The position numbers and the translations under genes were made by a program. The notes beneath the pieces are model-generated. The model searched no databases and had not been told where the DNA came from. It saw nothing but the letters and a program-made list of their open reading frames with translations. This document shows, piece by piece, positions 7,086 through 14,592 of a stretch of 64,000 nucleotides of DNA. This DNA comes from Bradyrhizobium betae. Its GTDB lineage: Bacteria; Pseudomonadota; Alphaproteobacteria; Rhizobiales; Xanthobacteraceae. The stretch is taken from the NCBI RefSeq assembly GCF_004123905.1, contig NZ_MZXW01000008.1, positions 1 to 64,000 on the forward strand, read 5' to 3'. Position 1 is the stretch's first letter; the number at the start of each line of letters is the position of its first letter.

Positions 7086-8270
7086 CTAGCGCACGGTCAC
7101 CGGCGCGGGCAGCGGCGGCACCACCGTCGGCTGCGTGCCCGGAACGGGGCCGGCCTGAGCGGACATTGGAGCCGGCCCACCAGGCGCGGGCGCAGCCGAG
7201 GCCGTCGCCGTCCCCGGCGCCTGACCGCCCGGCATCACCACCACGCGGGTGCCAACCTTGGTGCGCTCGAACAGATCGGAGACATCGTCGTTCAGCATGC
7301 CGATGCAGCCGGAGGAGACGAACTTGCCGATCGTCGAGGGCTGGTTGGTGCCGTGGATGCGGTACACGGTCGAGCCGAGATACATCGCGCGGGCGCCAAG
7401 CGGATTGCCGGGGCCACCGGCCATGAAACGCGGCAGATAGGGCTGGCGCTCGATCATCTCGGTCGGCGGATGCCAATCCGGCCACTCGGCCTTGCGGGTG
7501 ATCTTCTGAACGCCGGTCCAGGTGAAACCGTCGCGGCCAACGCGGACGCCGTAGCGGATCGCACGGCCATTGCCGAGGACGTAATAGAGATAGGTGTTCG
7601 GGGTATCGACGATGATCGTGCCAGCCGGCTCCTTGGTCGCCAGCGACACTTCCTGGCGGCGCAGATTCGGCGGCAGCTGCGCAGGCGCAGCGTCGGGCTG
7701 CTCCTCGGGCGGCAGCAAGGCGACCGACATCGGCCGGCCATCGGCACCGACAGGGGGCTGTCCGGCCTGGACCGCTCCAGTCGCGGCCGGGCCACCGACG
7801 GCTTCCGGCGGACGCATGCCGTCATTGGCGGGCGGCTGGCCCGAACGATCGCCATAGATCACCGGGGGCGGGCCGGCAGGGCGGCCGTAGCGGGGATCGT
7901 CGGGCGACATCACGGGACCCTGCGGCGGCGCAGCCGAATAGACGGGCGGAGCGCCGGCGGGACGGCCATAACGGGGATCATCCGGCGACATCACCGGGCC
8001 CTGCGGCGGGGCAGCGGAATAGACCGGCGGGCCAACGGGGCGGCCATAGCGCGGATCCGGGCCGGGCGGCGGCAGCGAGGCCTGCGGCATCGCGTCGTCC
8101 TCGTCGTCCAGCGAGTCGAAATTCGGCGTGCGGTCGCCGGGGCGATATTCGGCCGGCGCGCCGTAGCTCGGCGCCTGCTGGACCGGATAGCTCTGGGCTT
8201 GTGCGAGCGAGGTTCCCGCCGCAGCGACTGTTGCGGCAGCGCATATCGTCAGAAAATGTTTGATCATCAT
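7086..8270 (-). CDS. L,D-transpeptidase (YkuD) with proline-rich repeats
   Basis: Periplasmic enzyme expected to form 3-3 peptidoglycan cross-links or anchor proteins. The 394-aa protein (start at 8270, ATGATGATC) has a signal peptide (AAGTSLAQA). A long Pro/Gly/Tyr-rich region carries tandem copies of DPRYGRPxGPPVYSAAPPQG, followed by a YkuD domain (about 205-350). Catalytic residues are seen in HGTNQPSTIG and SSGCIGML, with C322. The usual Arg after GCI is Gly here, a departure from the common SxGCIRM signature. A second Pro/Ala-rich tail closes the protein. The further upstream in-frame start at 8396 would bury the signal peptide. Confidence 0.88.
   Translation of the reverse strand: MMIKHFLTICAAATVAAAGTSLAQAQSYPVQQAPSYGAPAEYRPGDRTPNFDSLDDEDDAMPQASLPPPGPDPRYGRPVGPPVYSAAPPQGPVMSPDDPRYGRPAGAPPVYSAAPPQGPVMSPDDPRYGRPAGPPPVIYGDRSGQPPANDGMRPPEAVGGPAATGAVQAGQPPVGADGRPMSVALLPPEEQPDAAPAQLPPNLRRQEVSLATKEPAGTIIVDTPNTYLYYVLGNGRAIRYGVRVGRDGFTWTGVQKITRKAEWPDWHPPTEMIERQPYLPRFMAGGPGNPLGARAMYLGSTVYRIHGTNQPSTIGKFVSSGCIGMLNDDVSDLFERTKVGTRVVVMPGGQAPGTATASAAPAPGGPAPMSAQAGPVPGTQPTVVPPLPAPVTVR
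7868..8057 (-). repeat. In-gene tandem repeat (26-27 codons, 2.6 copies)
   Basis: Within the L,D-transpeptidase gene, two full and one partial copy of a unit beginning DPRYGRP and ending GPVMSPD lie head to tail. The copies are nearly identical at both protein and DNA level, so the repeat number is likely to vary between strains. It forms the extended linker before the catalytic domain. Confidence 0.8.
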
Positions 8271-8635
8271 CGCTCTTGTATAGTCCCCGGGCCCCGTCCG
8301 GACCGTTAACGGCCAGATGACCGAAGATAGCGGCACATTCAAGACATTGCAGGCTGATTTGTGCCTGATTGTGCAATTTGTGATGCAATCGCACACAGTT
8401 GCTCCGTTGCATCACGGGGCGGAAATCGCATCACGCCGTAGATTGCCGGAGTCACCCGCCCCGTTTTTTACGGAACGGCGCGGAGGCGTTGCGATATGGT
8501 CGAATCAGCCTGATTCGCCACCGCTTTAAGCTCGAATCCCCGCGTGGCGAACGCGGCAAGCAGTACCGTCACCGCGTTCAGATGGCTCATGGGCCCTGGC
8601 CACACGCCGCCGGGGCGGAAATTCGCAACCCGTCA
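8271..8635. other. Intergenic divergent promoter region
   Basis: This 365-bp gap separates two divergent genes. The part at 8335-8400 is AT-rich compared with its surroundings and is rich in TGTGC/GCACA-like words. I see no clear operator or RNA gene. If the right-hand gene starts at 8582 instead of 8636, the gap is shorter. Confidence 0.4.
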
Positions 8636-9367
8636 ATGCTTCCCGGCTTTCGCTTCCTGCTTGCCGCGATCCTGCTGTCTACCTCCATCCTGGTGTTCGG
8701 CTTAGGGGCCGCCTCGCTGCTGCGGGCGAGCCACGAGCAGTATGTCAGCAACCCGTCCTGGCGGAACGGCCCGCAGGAGCAGGTGTTCACGCAGGCGTCC
8801 GAGCCGGCCCAGCCGGTGCTCGCGGCACTCCGCGTGGAGCCCGTCGCCAACGAGGCGACGCCTGCGATGCAGGACCAGGTCCCGAGCATCGGGCTGCCCG
8901 CGGTCGAAACAAGCCCCGAGCAGATGGCTGCGGTGACGCTCGAGGCTAAAGCCCAGCCTCAGGTCGCCGCCATCGCGCCGGTTCTGGAGGCGGCTCCGCC
9001 CGTCGCCGAAACGCCAGTCCCCGAGCCGGCCAAGAGCGAGGCTGCGCCTCCCGCGCCCGCGGACACACTCACCCTCGCCGACACGACGGCTTCCATCACC
9101 ACGAAGACGCCCGCGCCCGAAGTGCCGCGAACCGCGACAGTGGCGCCAGCATCACGCGTGACCGACATTGCAGCGGCCAGGATGGCTGCGCTGAACGAGC
9201 TTGCGCCGGCGAAAACCAAAGCCGACAGCGCGACGGCCAAGCCGCGCGCAAACAAGCAGAAGAAGCGTCGTCGCATCGTCCGGCGCCCGCCGCCGCCGGT
9301 TCAGCAACTCGATGCGTTCGGGCAGCCGCAGCCCACACTCGCCGCGACAGCCACGCGCACGCGCTGA
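8636..9367 (+). CDS. Membrane-anchored Ala/Pro-rich protein, unknown
   Basis: A 243-aa protein with one N-terminal hydrophobic segment (FRFLLAAILLSTSILVFGLG) that anchors it or serves as a signal. A long low-complexity Ala/Pro/Glu region follows (about 60-210), then a strongly basic patch (NKQKKRRRIVRRPPPPV). No enzymatic domain is visible. The open frame continues upstream and an ATG at 8582 is possible; 8636 is chosen because the hydrophobic segment then begins the protein. The basic patch next to proline runs could bind cell-wall polymers or nucleic acid, but this is a guess. Confidence 0.65.
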   Translation: MLPGFRFLLAAILLSTSILVFGLGAASLLRASHEQYVSNPSWRNGPQEQVFTQASEPAQPVLAALRVEPVANEATPAMQDQVPSIGLPAVETSPEQMAAVTLEAKAQPQVAAIAPVLEAAPPVAETPVPEPAKSEAAPPAPADTLTLADTTASITTKTPAPEVPRTATVAPASRVTDIAAARMAALNELAPAKTKADSATAKPRANKQKKRRRIVRRPPPPVQQLDAFGQPQPTLAATATRTR

Positions 9368-9369
9368 CC

Positions 9370-10221
9370 TCACGCCGGCCCGGTTGCGATCGGCGGGCCT
9401 TTTTCCTGGCCCCATTCCGACCATGAGCCGTCATAGAGCGCGGTGTCGGTAATCCCCAGGCGATAGAGCGCGAGCGTCAGCACGCCGGCTGAGACGCCGG
9501 AGCCGCAGCTCGTCACGATCGGCGCATCGAGCTTGACGCCTGCGCCAGTGAAGGCGGCGCGGAGATCTTCGAGCGGCTTCATCGTGCCGGTCGCGGCATC
9601 GAACAGCTGGTTATACGGCACGTTGCGGGCGCCGGGGATGTGACCGGAGCGGATGCCCGCCCGCGGCTCGGGCGCGCGGCCTTCGAAACGCTCGGCGGCA
9701 CGCGCGTCGATCACCTGCTCGGCACGGCTTTCGACGTTGGCGATGAGCTGCTGCATGCTGCGCACGCGCTTTGCATCGTAGCTCGCCTTGAAGCTCGCAG
9801 GCTTCGGCTTCGCTTCGCCGCTCTCGACCGGGCGTCCTTCAGCGCGCCACTTCTTCAGACCGCCATTGAGGATGCGCACATTGGCGTGGCCGAAGGCCAG
9901 GAACATCCACCACGCACGCGGTGCTGCGACCCAGCCGCCGGCATCGTAGAGCACGACGGTGTCGGCATTGGAGATGCCGAGATTGCCGATGTCGCGACCG
10001 AATTGCTCGGCGCTCGGATACATGTGGGGCAACGGGTTGGAATGATCCGACACCGCATCGACGTCGAAGAACACGGCGCCGGGCAGATGCGCGGCGAGAT
10101 AGTCATCCTTCGGCAACGGCAGCACGCCCGGCAGCTTGAAGCTGGCGTCGAGCACTTTGACGTTGGAATCGTTGATGTGAGCGGCGAGCCATTCGGTGGA
10201 GACGAGGGGATCGGTGGTCAT
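9370..10221 (-). CDS. sseA: 3-mercaptopyruvate sulfurtransferase
   Basis: Two-domain rhodanese-family enzyme that transfers sulfur from 3-mercaptopyruvate to a thiol or cyanide acceptor in the cytoplasm. The 283-aa protein has an inactive N-terminal rhodanese domain (about 5-130) and a catalytic C-terminal domain (about 150-275). The active loop is CGSGVSAG starting at C239. The CGSGV loop is typical of mercaptopyruvate sulfurtransferases rather than thiosulfate-type rhodaneses (CRxGx[RK]). A single-domain rhodanese is encoded 200 bp upstream on the same strand. The two are separated by an inverted repeat element and may be independently transcribed. Confidence 0.9.
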   Translation of the reverse strand: MTTDPLVSTEWLAAHINDSNVKVLDASFKLPGVLPLPKDDYLAAHLPGAVFFDVDAVSDHSNPLPHMYPSAEQFGRDIGNLGISNADTVVLYDAGGWVAAPRAWWMFLAFGHANVRILNGGLKKWRAEGRPVESGEAKPKPASFKASYDAKRVRSMQQLIANVESRAEQVIDARAAERFEGRAPEPRAGIRSGHIPGARNVPYNQLFDAATGTMKPLEDLRAAFTGAGVKLDAPIVTSCGSGVSAGVLTLALYRLGITDTALYDGSWSEWGQEKGPPIATGPA

Positions 10222-10288
10222 TGCTTATTTCCTTGCAGTCATTCCGAACGCGTGAAGCGAGCGAGATTGAAGTAGCGCGCGTCAAACT

Positions 10289-10397
10289 CCGCTGTCATCG
10301 CCCGGCTTGACCGGGCGATCCAGTACTCCGAGACGGCTGTGATTCAGCCGATGGGCTGCGGCGTACTGGATTCCCCGCTTTCGCGGGGAATGACAGC
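10289..10397. repeat. Palindromic intergenic repeat
   Basis: The arms are nested: GCTGTCAT...ATGACAGC outside, then CGCCCGG/CCGGGCG and TCCCCGC/GCGGGGA mini-hairpins, and inside these ATCCAGTAC...GTACTGGAT. The whole 109 bp can fold as a cruciform or RNA stem. Elements of this style are dispersed in Bradyrhizobium intergenic regions. No ORF is supported here. Confidence 0.75.
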
Positions 10398-10426
10398 ATG
10401 GGTTGGAGCGACAGGCGTTGTCCACC

Positions 10427-10840
10427 TCACCCCTTCTTCTTCGGCTCCCATTGCTCAGTCGGACCACCGGCATCGCGCCAGGCGGCGTAGCCGCCGGCGA
10501 TGTGGGCGACGGGCTTCAGGCCCATGTCCTTCGCGGTCTTGGCCGCGAGCGCGGAGCGCAGGCCGCCGGCGCAGTGGAACACGAACTTCTTGTCTTCCTG
10601 GAAGATCGGCTTTGCGTAGGGGCTCTGCGGATCGATCCAGAATTCGAGCATGCCGCGGGTGCAGGCGAAGGCGCCGGGGATGCGGCCGTCGCGTTCGATC
10701 TCGCGGGGATCGCGGATATCGACGATGACGACGTCGCCGTTCTTGGATATCTCGATCGCGTCCTTGGCGTTGAGCGTCTCGATCTCGGCGCTGGCCTCGT
10801 CGATCAGCGCTTTGATGCCGCGGGTGATGTTTTGGGGCAT
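10427..10840 (-). CDS. Single-domain rhodanese-like protein
   Basis: A 137-aa cytoplasmic sulfur-carrier protein. The rhodanese fold spans about 20-130, with DIRDPREIERDGRIPGA (CH2A motif) and the active-site loop HCAGGLRSALAA with C90 as the persulfide-bearing cysteine. It resembles GlpE/PspE-like sulfurtransferases, with a conserved region (TRGMLEFWIDPQSPY) seen in a widespread proteobacterial subfamily. Substrate unknown. It is encoded upstream of sseA on the same strand, which hints at a shared role in sulfur transfer, but a palindromic repeat lies between them. Confidence 0.88.
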   Translation of the reverse strand: MPQNITRGIKALIDEASAEIETLNAKDAIEISKNGDVVIVDIRDPREIERDGRIPGAFACTRGMLEFWIDPQSPYAKPIFQEDKKFVFHCAGGLRSALAAKTAKDMGLKPVAHIAGGYAAWRDAGGPTEQWEPKKKG

Positions 10841-10905
10841 GTGGTTCTCCCTCGATTAACTCGTATCCGTTATTACGGCATCTACCGGCCGCACACTCGG
10901 TCTAA

Positions 10906-11026
10906 CCTCTCCCGCTTGCGGGGGAGGTCGCGGCGCGAAGCGACGCGGGTGGGGGCTCTCTCCTCTTGGGGAGCGTCGCCCGTGGCGAGATCCCCTCCCC
11001 GGCCCTCCCCCGCAAGCGGGAGAGGG
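10906..11026. repeat. GGGAGAGG-type inverted repeat
   Basis: The ends are CCTCTCCCGCTTGCGGGGGAGG and its near-reverse complement CCTCCCCCGCAAGCGGGAGAGG, with a GC-rich middle. A second element with the same ends is at 35554-35750. The spacing differs (121 versus 197 bp), so only the ends are conserved. Confidence 0.75.
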
Positions 11027-11066
11027 AGCTCACTTCCGTTGCCGATCGACCCGGCCTCATCATGGG

Positions 11067-12242
11067 TCAGTGCGTCAATTCCTTCATCGCACCTTCCAGA
11101 CCTTCAATCGTGATCGGGTACATGCGGTTCGCAAAAATGCGTTTGATGATGGTGGTCGATTCCGAATAGTCCCAGTGCTTCTGGGCGACCGGGTTCAGCC
11201 ACACCGAATGCGGATAGGTGCGGATGATGCGATCGAGCCAGACCGAGCCCGGCTCCTCGTTGACATGCTCGACCGAGCCGCCCGGCACCATGATCTCGTA
11301 AGGCGACATCGAGGCGTCGCCGACGAACACGATCTTGTAGTCGTGCGGGTATTTGTGCAGCACGTCCCAGGTCGGGGTGCGGTCGGTGAAGCGGCGCTTG
11401 TTCTGCTTCCACACGCCTTCATAGAGGCAATTGTGGAAGTAGAAATACTCCATGTGCTTGAACTCGCTCTTCGCCGCCGAGAACAACTCCTCGACCTGCT
11501 CGATATGCGCGTCCATCGAGCCGCCGATGTCGAAGAACACCAAAAGCTTCACCGCATTTCGCCGCTCGGGGCGCATGTGCACGTCGAGATAGCCGTGATT
11601 GGCGGTCTCGCGGATGGTGGTGTCGAGATCGAGCTCGTCCGGCGCGCCGGTGCGCGCGAATTTGCGCAGGCGGCGCAGCGCCACCTTGATGTTGCGGATG
11701 CCGAGTTCGACATTGCCGTCGAGATCCTTGAACTCGCGCTTGTCCCACACCTTCACGGCGCGGTTGTTGCGGTTCTTCTCCTGGCCGATGCGGACGCCTT
11801 CGGGATTGTAGCCGTGGGCGCCGAACGGCGAGGTGCCTGCCGTGCCGATCCACTTCGAGCCGCCCTGGTGCCGGCCCTTCTGCTCCTCGAGGCGCTTCTT
11901 CAAGGTCTCCATGAGCTTGTCCCAGCCCATGGCCTCGATCTGCTTCTTCTCTTCGTCCGTCAGATATTTTTCGGCGAGCTTCTTCAGCCACTCCTCGGGG
12001 ATCTCGGCCCCCTCCAGGGCGTCGAGCAGGCTCTCCAGCCCCTTGAACACGGTGCCGAAGACGCGGTCGAACTTGTCGAGGTTGCGCTCGTCCTTCACCA
12101 GTGCGGTGCGCGACAGATAGTAGAAATTCTCGACCGAGTAGTCCGCCAGATCAGCGTCGAGCGCCTCCACCAGCGTGAGGTATTCGCGCAGCGTCACGGG
12201 GACCTGCGCATCGCGCAGAGACGTAAAGAATTGCAGGAACAT
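11067..12242 (-). CDS. VWA domain protein (CoxE-like)
   Basis: A 391-aa cytoplasmic protein with an N-terminal helical region and a C-terminal von Willebrand A domain (about 225-390), of the type that pairs with MoxR AAA+ ATPases as a chaperone or metal-insertion module. The MIDAS-like loop reads FFDIGGSMDAH (D238, S242), where the first Ser of DxSxS is Gly. The start at 12242 gives MFLQFFTSLRDAQVPV, the normal beginning of this family. The frame stays open far upstream across the MoxR gene, but that part is antisense to real genes. The MoxR partner is encoded divergently at 12702. Confidence 0.88.
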   Translation of the reverse strand: MFLQFFTSLRDAQVPVTLREYLTLVEALDADLADYSVENFYYLSRTALVKDERNLDKFDRVFGTVFKGLESLLDALEGAEIPEEWLKKLAEKYLTDEEKKQIEAMGWDKLMETLKKRLEEQKGRHQGGSKWIGTAGTSPFGAHGYNPEGVRIGQEKNRNNRAVKVWDKREFKDLDGNVELGIRNIKVALRRLRKFARTGAPDELDLDTTIRETANHGYLDVHMRPERRNAVKLLVFFDIGGSMDAHIEQVEELFSAAKSEFKHMEYFYFHNCLYEGVWKQNKRRFTDRTPTWDVLHKYPHDYKIVFVGDASMSPYEIMVPGGSVEHVNEEPGSVWLDRIIRTYPHSVWLNPVAQKHWDYSESTTIIKRIFANRMYPITIEGLEGAMKELTH

Positions 12243-12363
12243 GGGTGACAGATTGCCCGTCGGGGGACGAACGTCAAGGGGCGGAGGCGGCTGCTCTGCG
12301 CTGGACCGGGAGGCTTTTTGCTCTAGAATTGGCGGCCTCAAGGTTGTTTTGGGGACGTTTGCA

Positions 12364-12609
12364 ATGGGAATACTCGCGGCGCTCATCATCGGCGCGATCG
12401 CCGGCTGGCTTGCCGGCAAGATTGTCCACGGGGCGGGATTTGGGCTGATCGGCAACATGGTTGTCGGCATCATCGGCGCGCTGGTCGCGAGCTGGGTGTT
12501 ACCCCAGCTGCACATTGAACTCGCCACCGGCACGGTCGGCGCCATCGTGGACGCCACCATCGGCGCGGTGATTGTGCTCGTCATCCTTTCGCTGATAAAA
12601 CGGGTCTGA
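12364..12609 (+). CDS. GlsB/YeaQ/YmgE-type small membrane protein
   Basis: An 81-aa protein made almost only of hydrophobic, Gly-rich helices. GILAALIIGAIAGWLAGKIV is the family's hallmark first helix, followed by a second (LIGNMVVGIIGALVASWVL) and a third (AIVDATIGAVIVLVILSLI), ending in a basic KRV. Transglycosylase-associated/GlsB proteins are linked to envelope stress, and no enzymatic activity is established. It lies between the divergent VWA and MoxR genes and is closed by a perfect hairpin before MoxR. Confidence 0.85.
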   Translation: MGILAALIIGAIAGWLAGKIVHGAGFGLIGNMVVGIIGALVASWVLPQLHIELATGTVGAIVDATIGAVIVLVILSLIKRV

Positions 12610-12625
12610 AAGCCTGACCGAACCA

Positions 12626-12652
12626 GGAACGGCCGCCATGAGCGGCCGTTCC
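12626..12652 (+). terminator. Hairpin between glsB-like gene and MoxR gene
   Basis: A perfect 11-bp stem (GGAACGGCCGC / GCGGCCGTTCC) with a 5-nt loop. No U-run follows, so it may attenuate or protect the transcript rather than stop it fully. Confidence 0.55.
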
Positions 12653-12701
12653 CATGTCGCGACCGAGGACCGCTTCGGACGACGACCAACAAGGACGCGC
12701 A

Positions 12702-13544
12702 ATGAAATTTACCGGCACCAAGGACTATGTTGCGACCGACGATCTCAAGGTCGCCGTCAATGCCTCGATCGTGCTGGAGCGCCCGCTCCTCATCAAGGGC
12801 GAGCCCGGCACCGGCAAGACCGTGCTGGCCGAGGAAGTGGCGAAGGCGCTGAACGCGCCGCTTCTGACCTGGCACATCAAGTCCACCACCAAGGCGCAGC
12901 AGGGCCTCTACGAATACGACGCGGTGTCGCGCCTGCGCGACAGCCAGCTCGGCGATGCCCGCGTGTCCGACATCAAGAATTACATCAAACGCGGCAAGCT
13001 GTGGGAGGCCTTCACCGCCGAGCAGCGCCCGGTGTTGCTGATCGACGAGATCGACAAGGCCGACATCGAATTCCCGAACGATCTGCTGCTCGAGCTCGAC
13101 CGCATGGAATTCCATGTCTACGAGACCGGCGAGACCATCAAGGCCAAGCAGCGCCCGATCATGATGATCACCTCCAACAACGAGAAGGAGCTGCCGGACG
13201 CTTTTCTCCGCCGCTGCTTCTTCCACTACATCAAGTTCCCCGATGCCGACACGATGGGCCGCATCGTCGACGTGCACTTCCCTGACATCAAGAAGCGCCT
13301 GGTCGAGGAAGCGCTGCGCATCTTCTTCGAGGTGCGCGAGGTGCCGGGGTTGAAGAAGAAGCCGTCGACGTCGGAGCTTCTGGACTGGCTCAAGCTGCTG
13401 CTCAACGAAGACATGAGCGTCGAGCAATTGCGCGAACGCGACCCGCGCAAACTGATCCCGCCGCTGCACGGCGCGCTGCTTAAGAACGAACAGGACGTGC
13501 ATCTGTTCGAGCGGCTGGCGTTTTTGAGCAGACGGGAAGTGTAG
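12702..13544 (+). CDS. MoxR-family AAA+ ATPase
   Basis: A 280-aa cytoplasmic ATPase of the MoxR group, which remodels partner proteins together with VWA proteins (cofactor insertion or maturation). The Walker A is GEPGTGKT (33-40), the Walker B VLLIDEID near 110, sensor 1 is MMITSNNEKELPDAFLRRC, and the Arg finger lies in LRRCFFHYI. The ATG at 12702 follows AAGGA. An earlier in-frame ATG at 12654 lies in the hairpin region and is less likely. Its natural partner is the VWA protein encoded on the opposite strand at 11067-12242. No target enzyme operon (for example CO or methanol dehydrogenase) is nearby. Confidence 0.92.
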   Translation: MKFTGTKDYVATDDLKVAVNASIVLERPLLIKGEPGTGKTVLAEEVAKALNAPLLTWHIKSTTKAQQGLYEYDAVSRLRDSQLGDARVSDIKNYIKRGKLWEAFTAEQRPVLLIDEIDKADIEFPNDLLLELDRMEFHVYETGETIKAKQRPIMMITSNNEKELPDAFLRRCFFHYIKFPDADTMGRIVDVHFPDIKKRLVEEALRIFFEVREVPGLKKKPSTSELLDWLKLLLNEDMSVEQLRERDPRKLIPPLHGALLKNEQDVHLFERLAFLSRREV

Positions 13545-13559
13545 GTTCGCTGCCAGTCC

Positions 13560-13687
13560 CGTCATCCTGAGGTGCGAGTGGCGCGATGCACAGCATCGCG
13601 CCGGGAGCCTCGAAGGATGAACGGCCGAGATGCAGCCGGGCCGTCGCCCTTCGAGGGCCGCTGAAGAAGCGGCCACCTCAGGGTGAC
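13560..13687. repeat. Inverted repeat with CGTCATCCTGAGG ends
   Basis: The element begins CGTCATCCTGAGGTGCGAG and ends CCACCTCAGGGTGACG, with an inner CGCGATGCACAGCATCGCG hairpin. This is the style of dispersed rhizobial intergenic repeats. It follows directly on the MoxR stop codon. Confidence 0.7.
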
Positions 13688-13718
13688 GGTGATGGGTTGA
13701 CGCGCGCTGCTTCAACAT

Positions 13719-13797
13719 CGTCATTGCGAGCGCAGCGAAGCAATCCAGAATCCCTCCGCGGAAAGACTCTGGATTGCTTCGCTGCGCTCGCAATGGC
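13719..13797. repeat. CATTGCGAG inverted repeat, copy 1
   Basis: The left arm (TTGCGAGCGCAGCGAAGCAA, then TCCAGA) and the right arm (TCTGGATTGCTTCGCTGCGCTCGCAA) are reverse complements over about 26 bp. Related copies are at 16867-16952 and 48052-48135. All three lie next to the 3' end of at least one gene. Confidence 0.85.
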
Positions 13798-13799
13798 GG

Positions 13800-14440
13800 A
13801 GCAAGGTGCGGCATCGCCTTCTCCAACCAGCATCTCAATCGCAGACGCACCTTCGCATCCTCGCGGCGCATTTCGCCCGAGCTTTGCTCTCTCTATCGCC
13901 CTCAAGGAAAGAGGGCGCAGGGAAGGCCGGGTGCCGGCTGGCACCCACGGTCCGCTGTGCGCAAATAGCGCAAAAAGACTGCACAGCGGCATACAGGTGG
14001 GCCAAACACACGGCCTTCCCTGCGCAGTGGTCGGACGGCTTATGCCGTGCTCTCCCGGGAGCCGAGTTCGCTCTGGCCTCCCTCACCCCGCGAATTGGAT
14101 GATGCAGTCTGCCCGGTTCGGCTCGCTCGCACCTCCGAGGGGCTTGACCGTAGCAACGACGGCCAGGACCACACGGTTTTGCCGTACGCGCTCAGCGCCG
14201 TTCGTCCACACGTGGCCGCGGACTCACAGGGACTACCCGCCCTGCCCGCACCTGTCGTGCCGACGCTGCCGCATCCACCGCAACCCGGCCCGCGCTTCGA
14301 ACGACTCGCGAACCGCCCTCTTCGTCGGGCCGGGCTGTCTCGACTTATGCCGCAATTCCGAATTTCGGTAAAGTGGAATATTTTTGCGCGGAGGGATTGA
14401 CGGGGTGGCGGGTGTGTTGCCCGACGGGACAATGTGCCGG
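13800..14440. repeat. Gene-free composite repeat block
   Basis: No frame here shows a convincing start, ribosome site or protein family. The stretch includes phrases such as GTGCGCAAATAGCGCAAAA and the antisense peptide HSGPWVPAGTRPS, which I recall from spurious short hypothetical proteins annotated many times in Bradyrhizobium genomes. That points to a dispersed non-coding repeat of about 0.5 kb. Several frames are open in parallel, as expected from GC-rich noncoding DNA. Confidence 0.55.
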
Positions 14441-14445
14441 CACAC

Positions 14446-14584
14446 TCTCGTGTCCCGGACGCGCTGCAGCGTGCAACGCTGCTGCGCAGAACCGGGACCC
14501 AGAAGTCGCGCGGAAATCGCGGCGAGATGGGCCCCGGCTCTGCAGCGCACCGCAAGGGCGCTGCGCTGCGTCCGGGGCACGAGA
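14446..14584. repeat. Inverted repeat with TCTCGTGTCCCGGACGC ends
   Basis: The left end TCTCGTGTCCCGGACGCGCT is mirrored at the right end by GCGCTGCGTCCGGGGCACGAGA, with one mismatch in the inner part. The GC-rich middle can form further stems. It lies immediately after the 3' end of the GMC oxidoreductase gene and may act in its 3' processing. Confidence 0.7.
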
Positions 14585-14592
14585 CCGTATCT

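Noticed and set aside
7868-8057. Regularly repeated DNA that might be a CRISPR array
   Set aside because: It is an in-frame protein repeat in the L,D-transpeptidase gene, with no spacers or cas genes.
12243-13871. Very long minus-strand frame continuing upstream of the VWA gene, suggesting a 934-aa fusion
   Set aside because: The upstream part is antisense to the glsB-like and MoxR genes and the intergenic repeat, has no family features, and the VWA family starts at MFLQFFTSLRDA (12242).
13678-13992. Short protein of 104 aa with HSGPWVPAGTRPS
   Set aside because: It overlaps two inverted repeats, has no ribosome site, and matches a type of spurious protein repeatedly annotated on Bradyrhizobium repeats.
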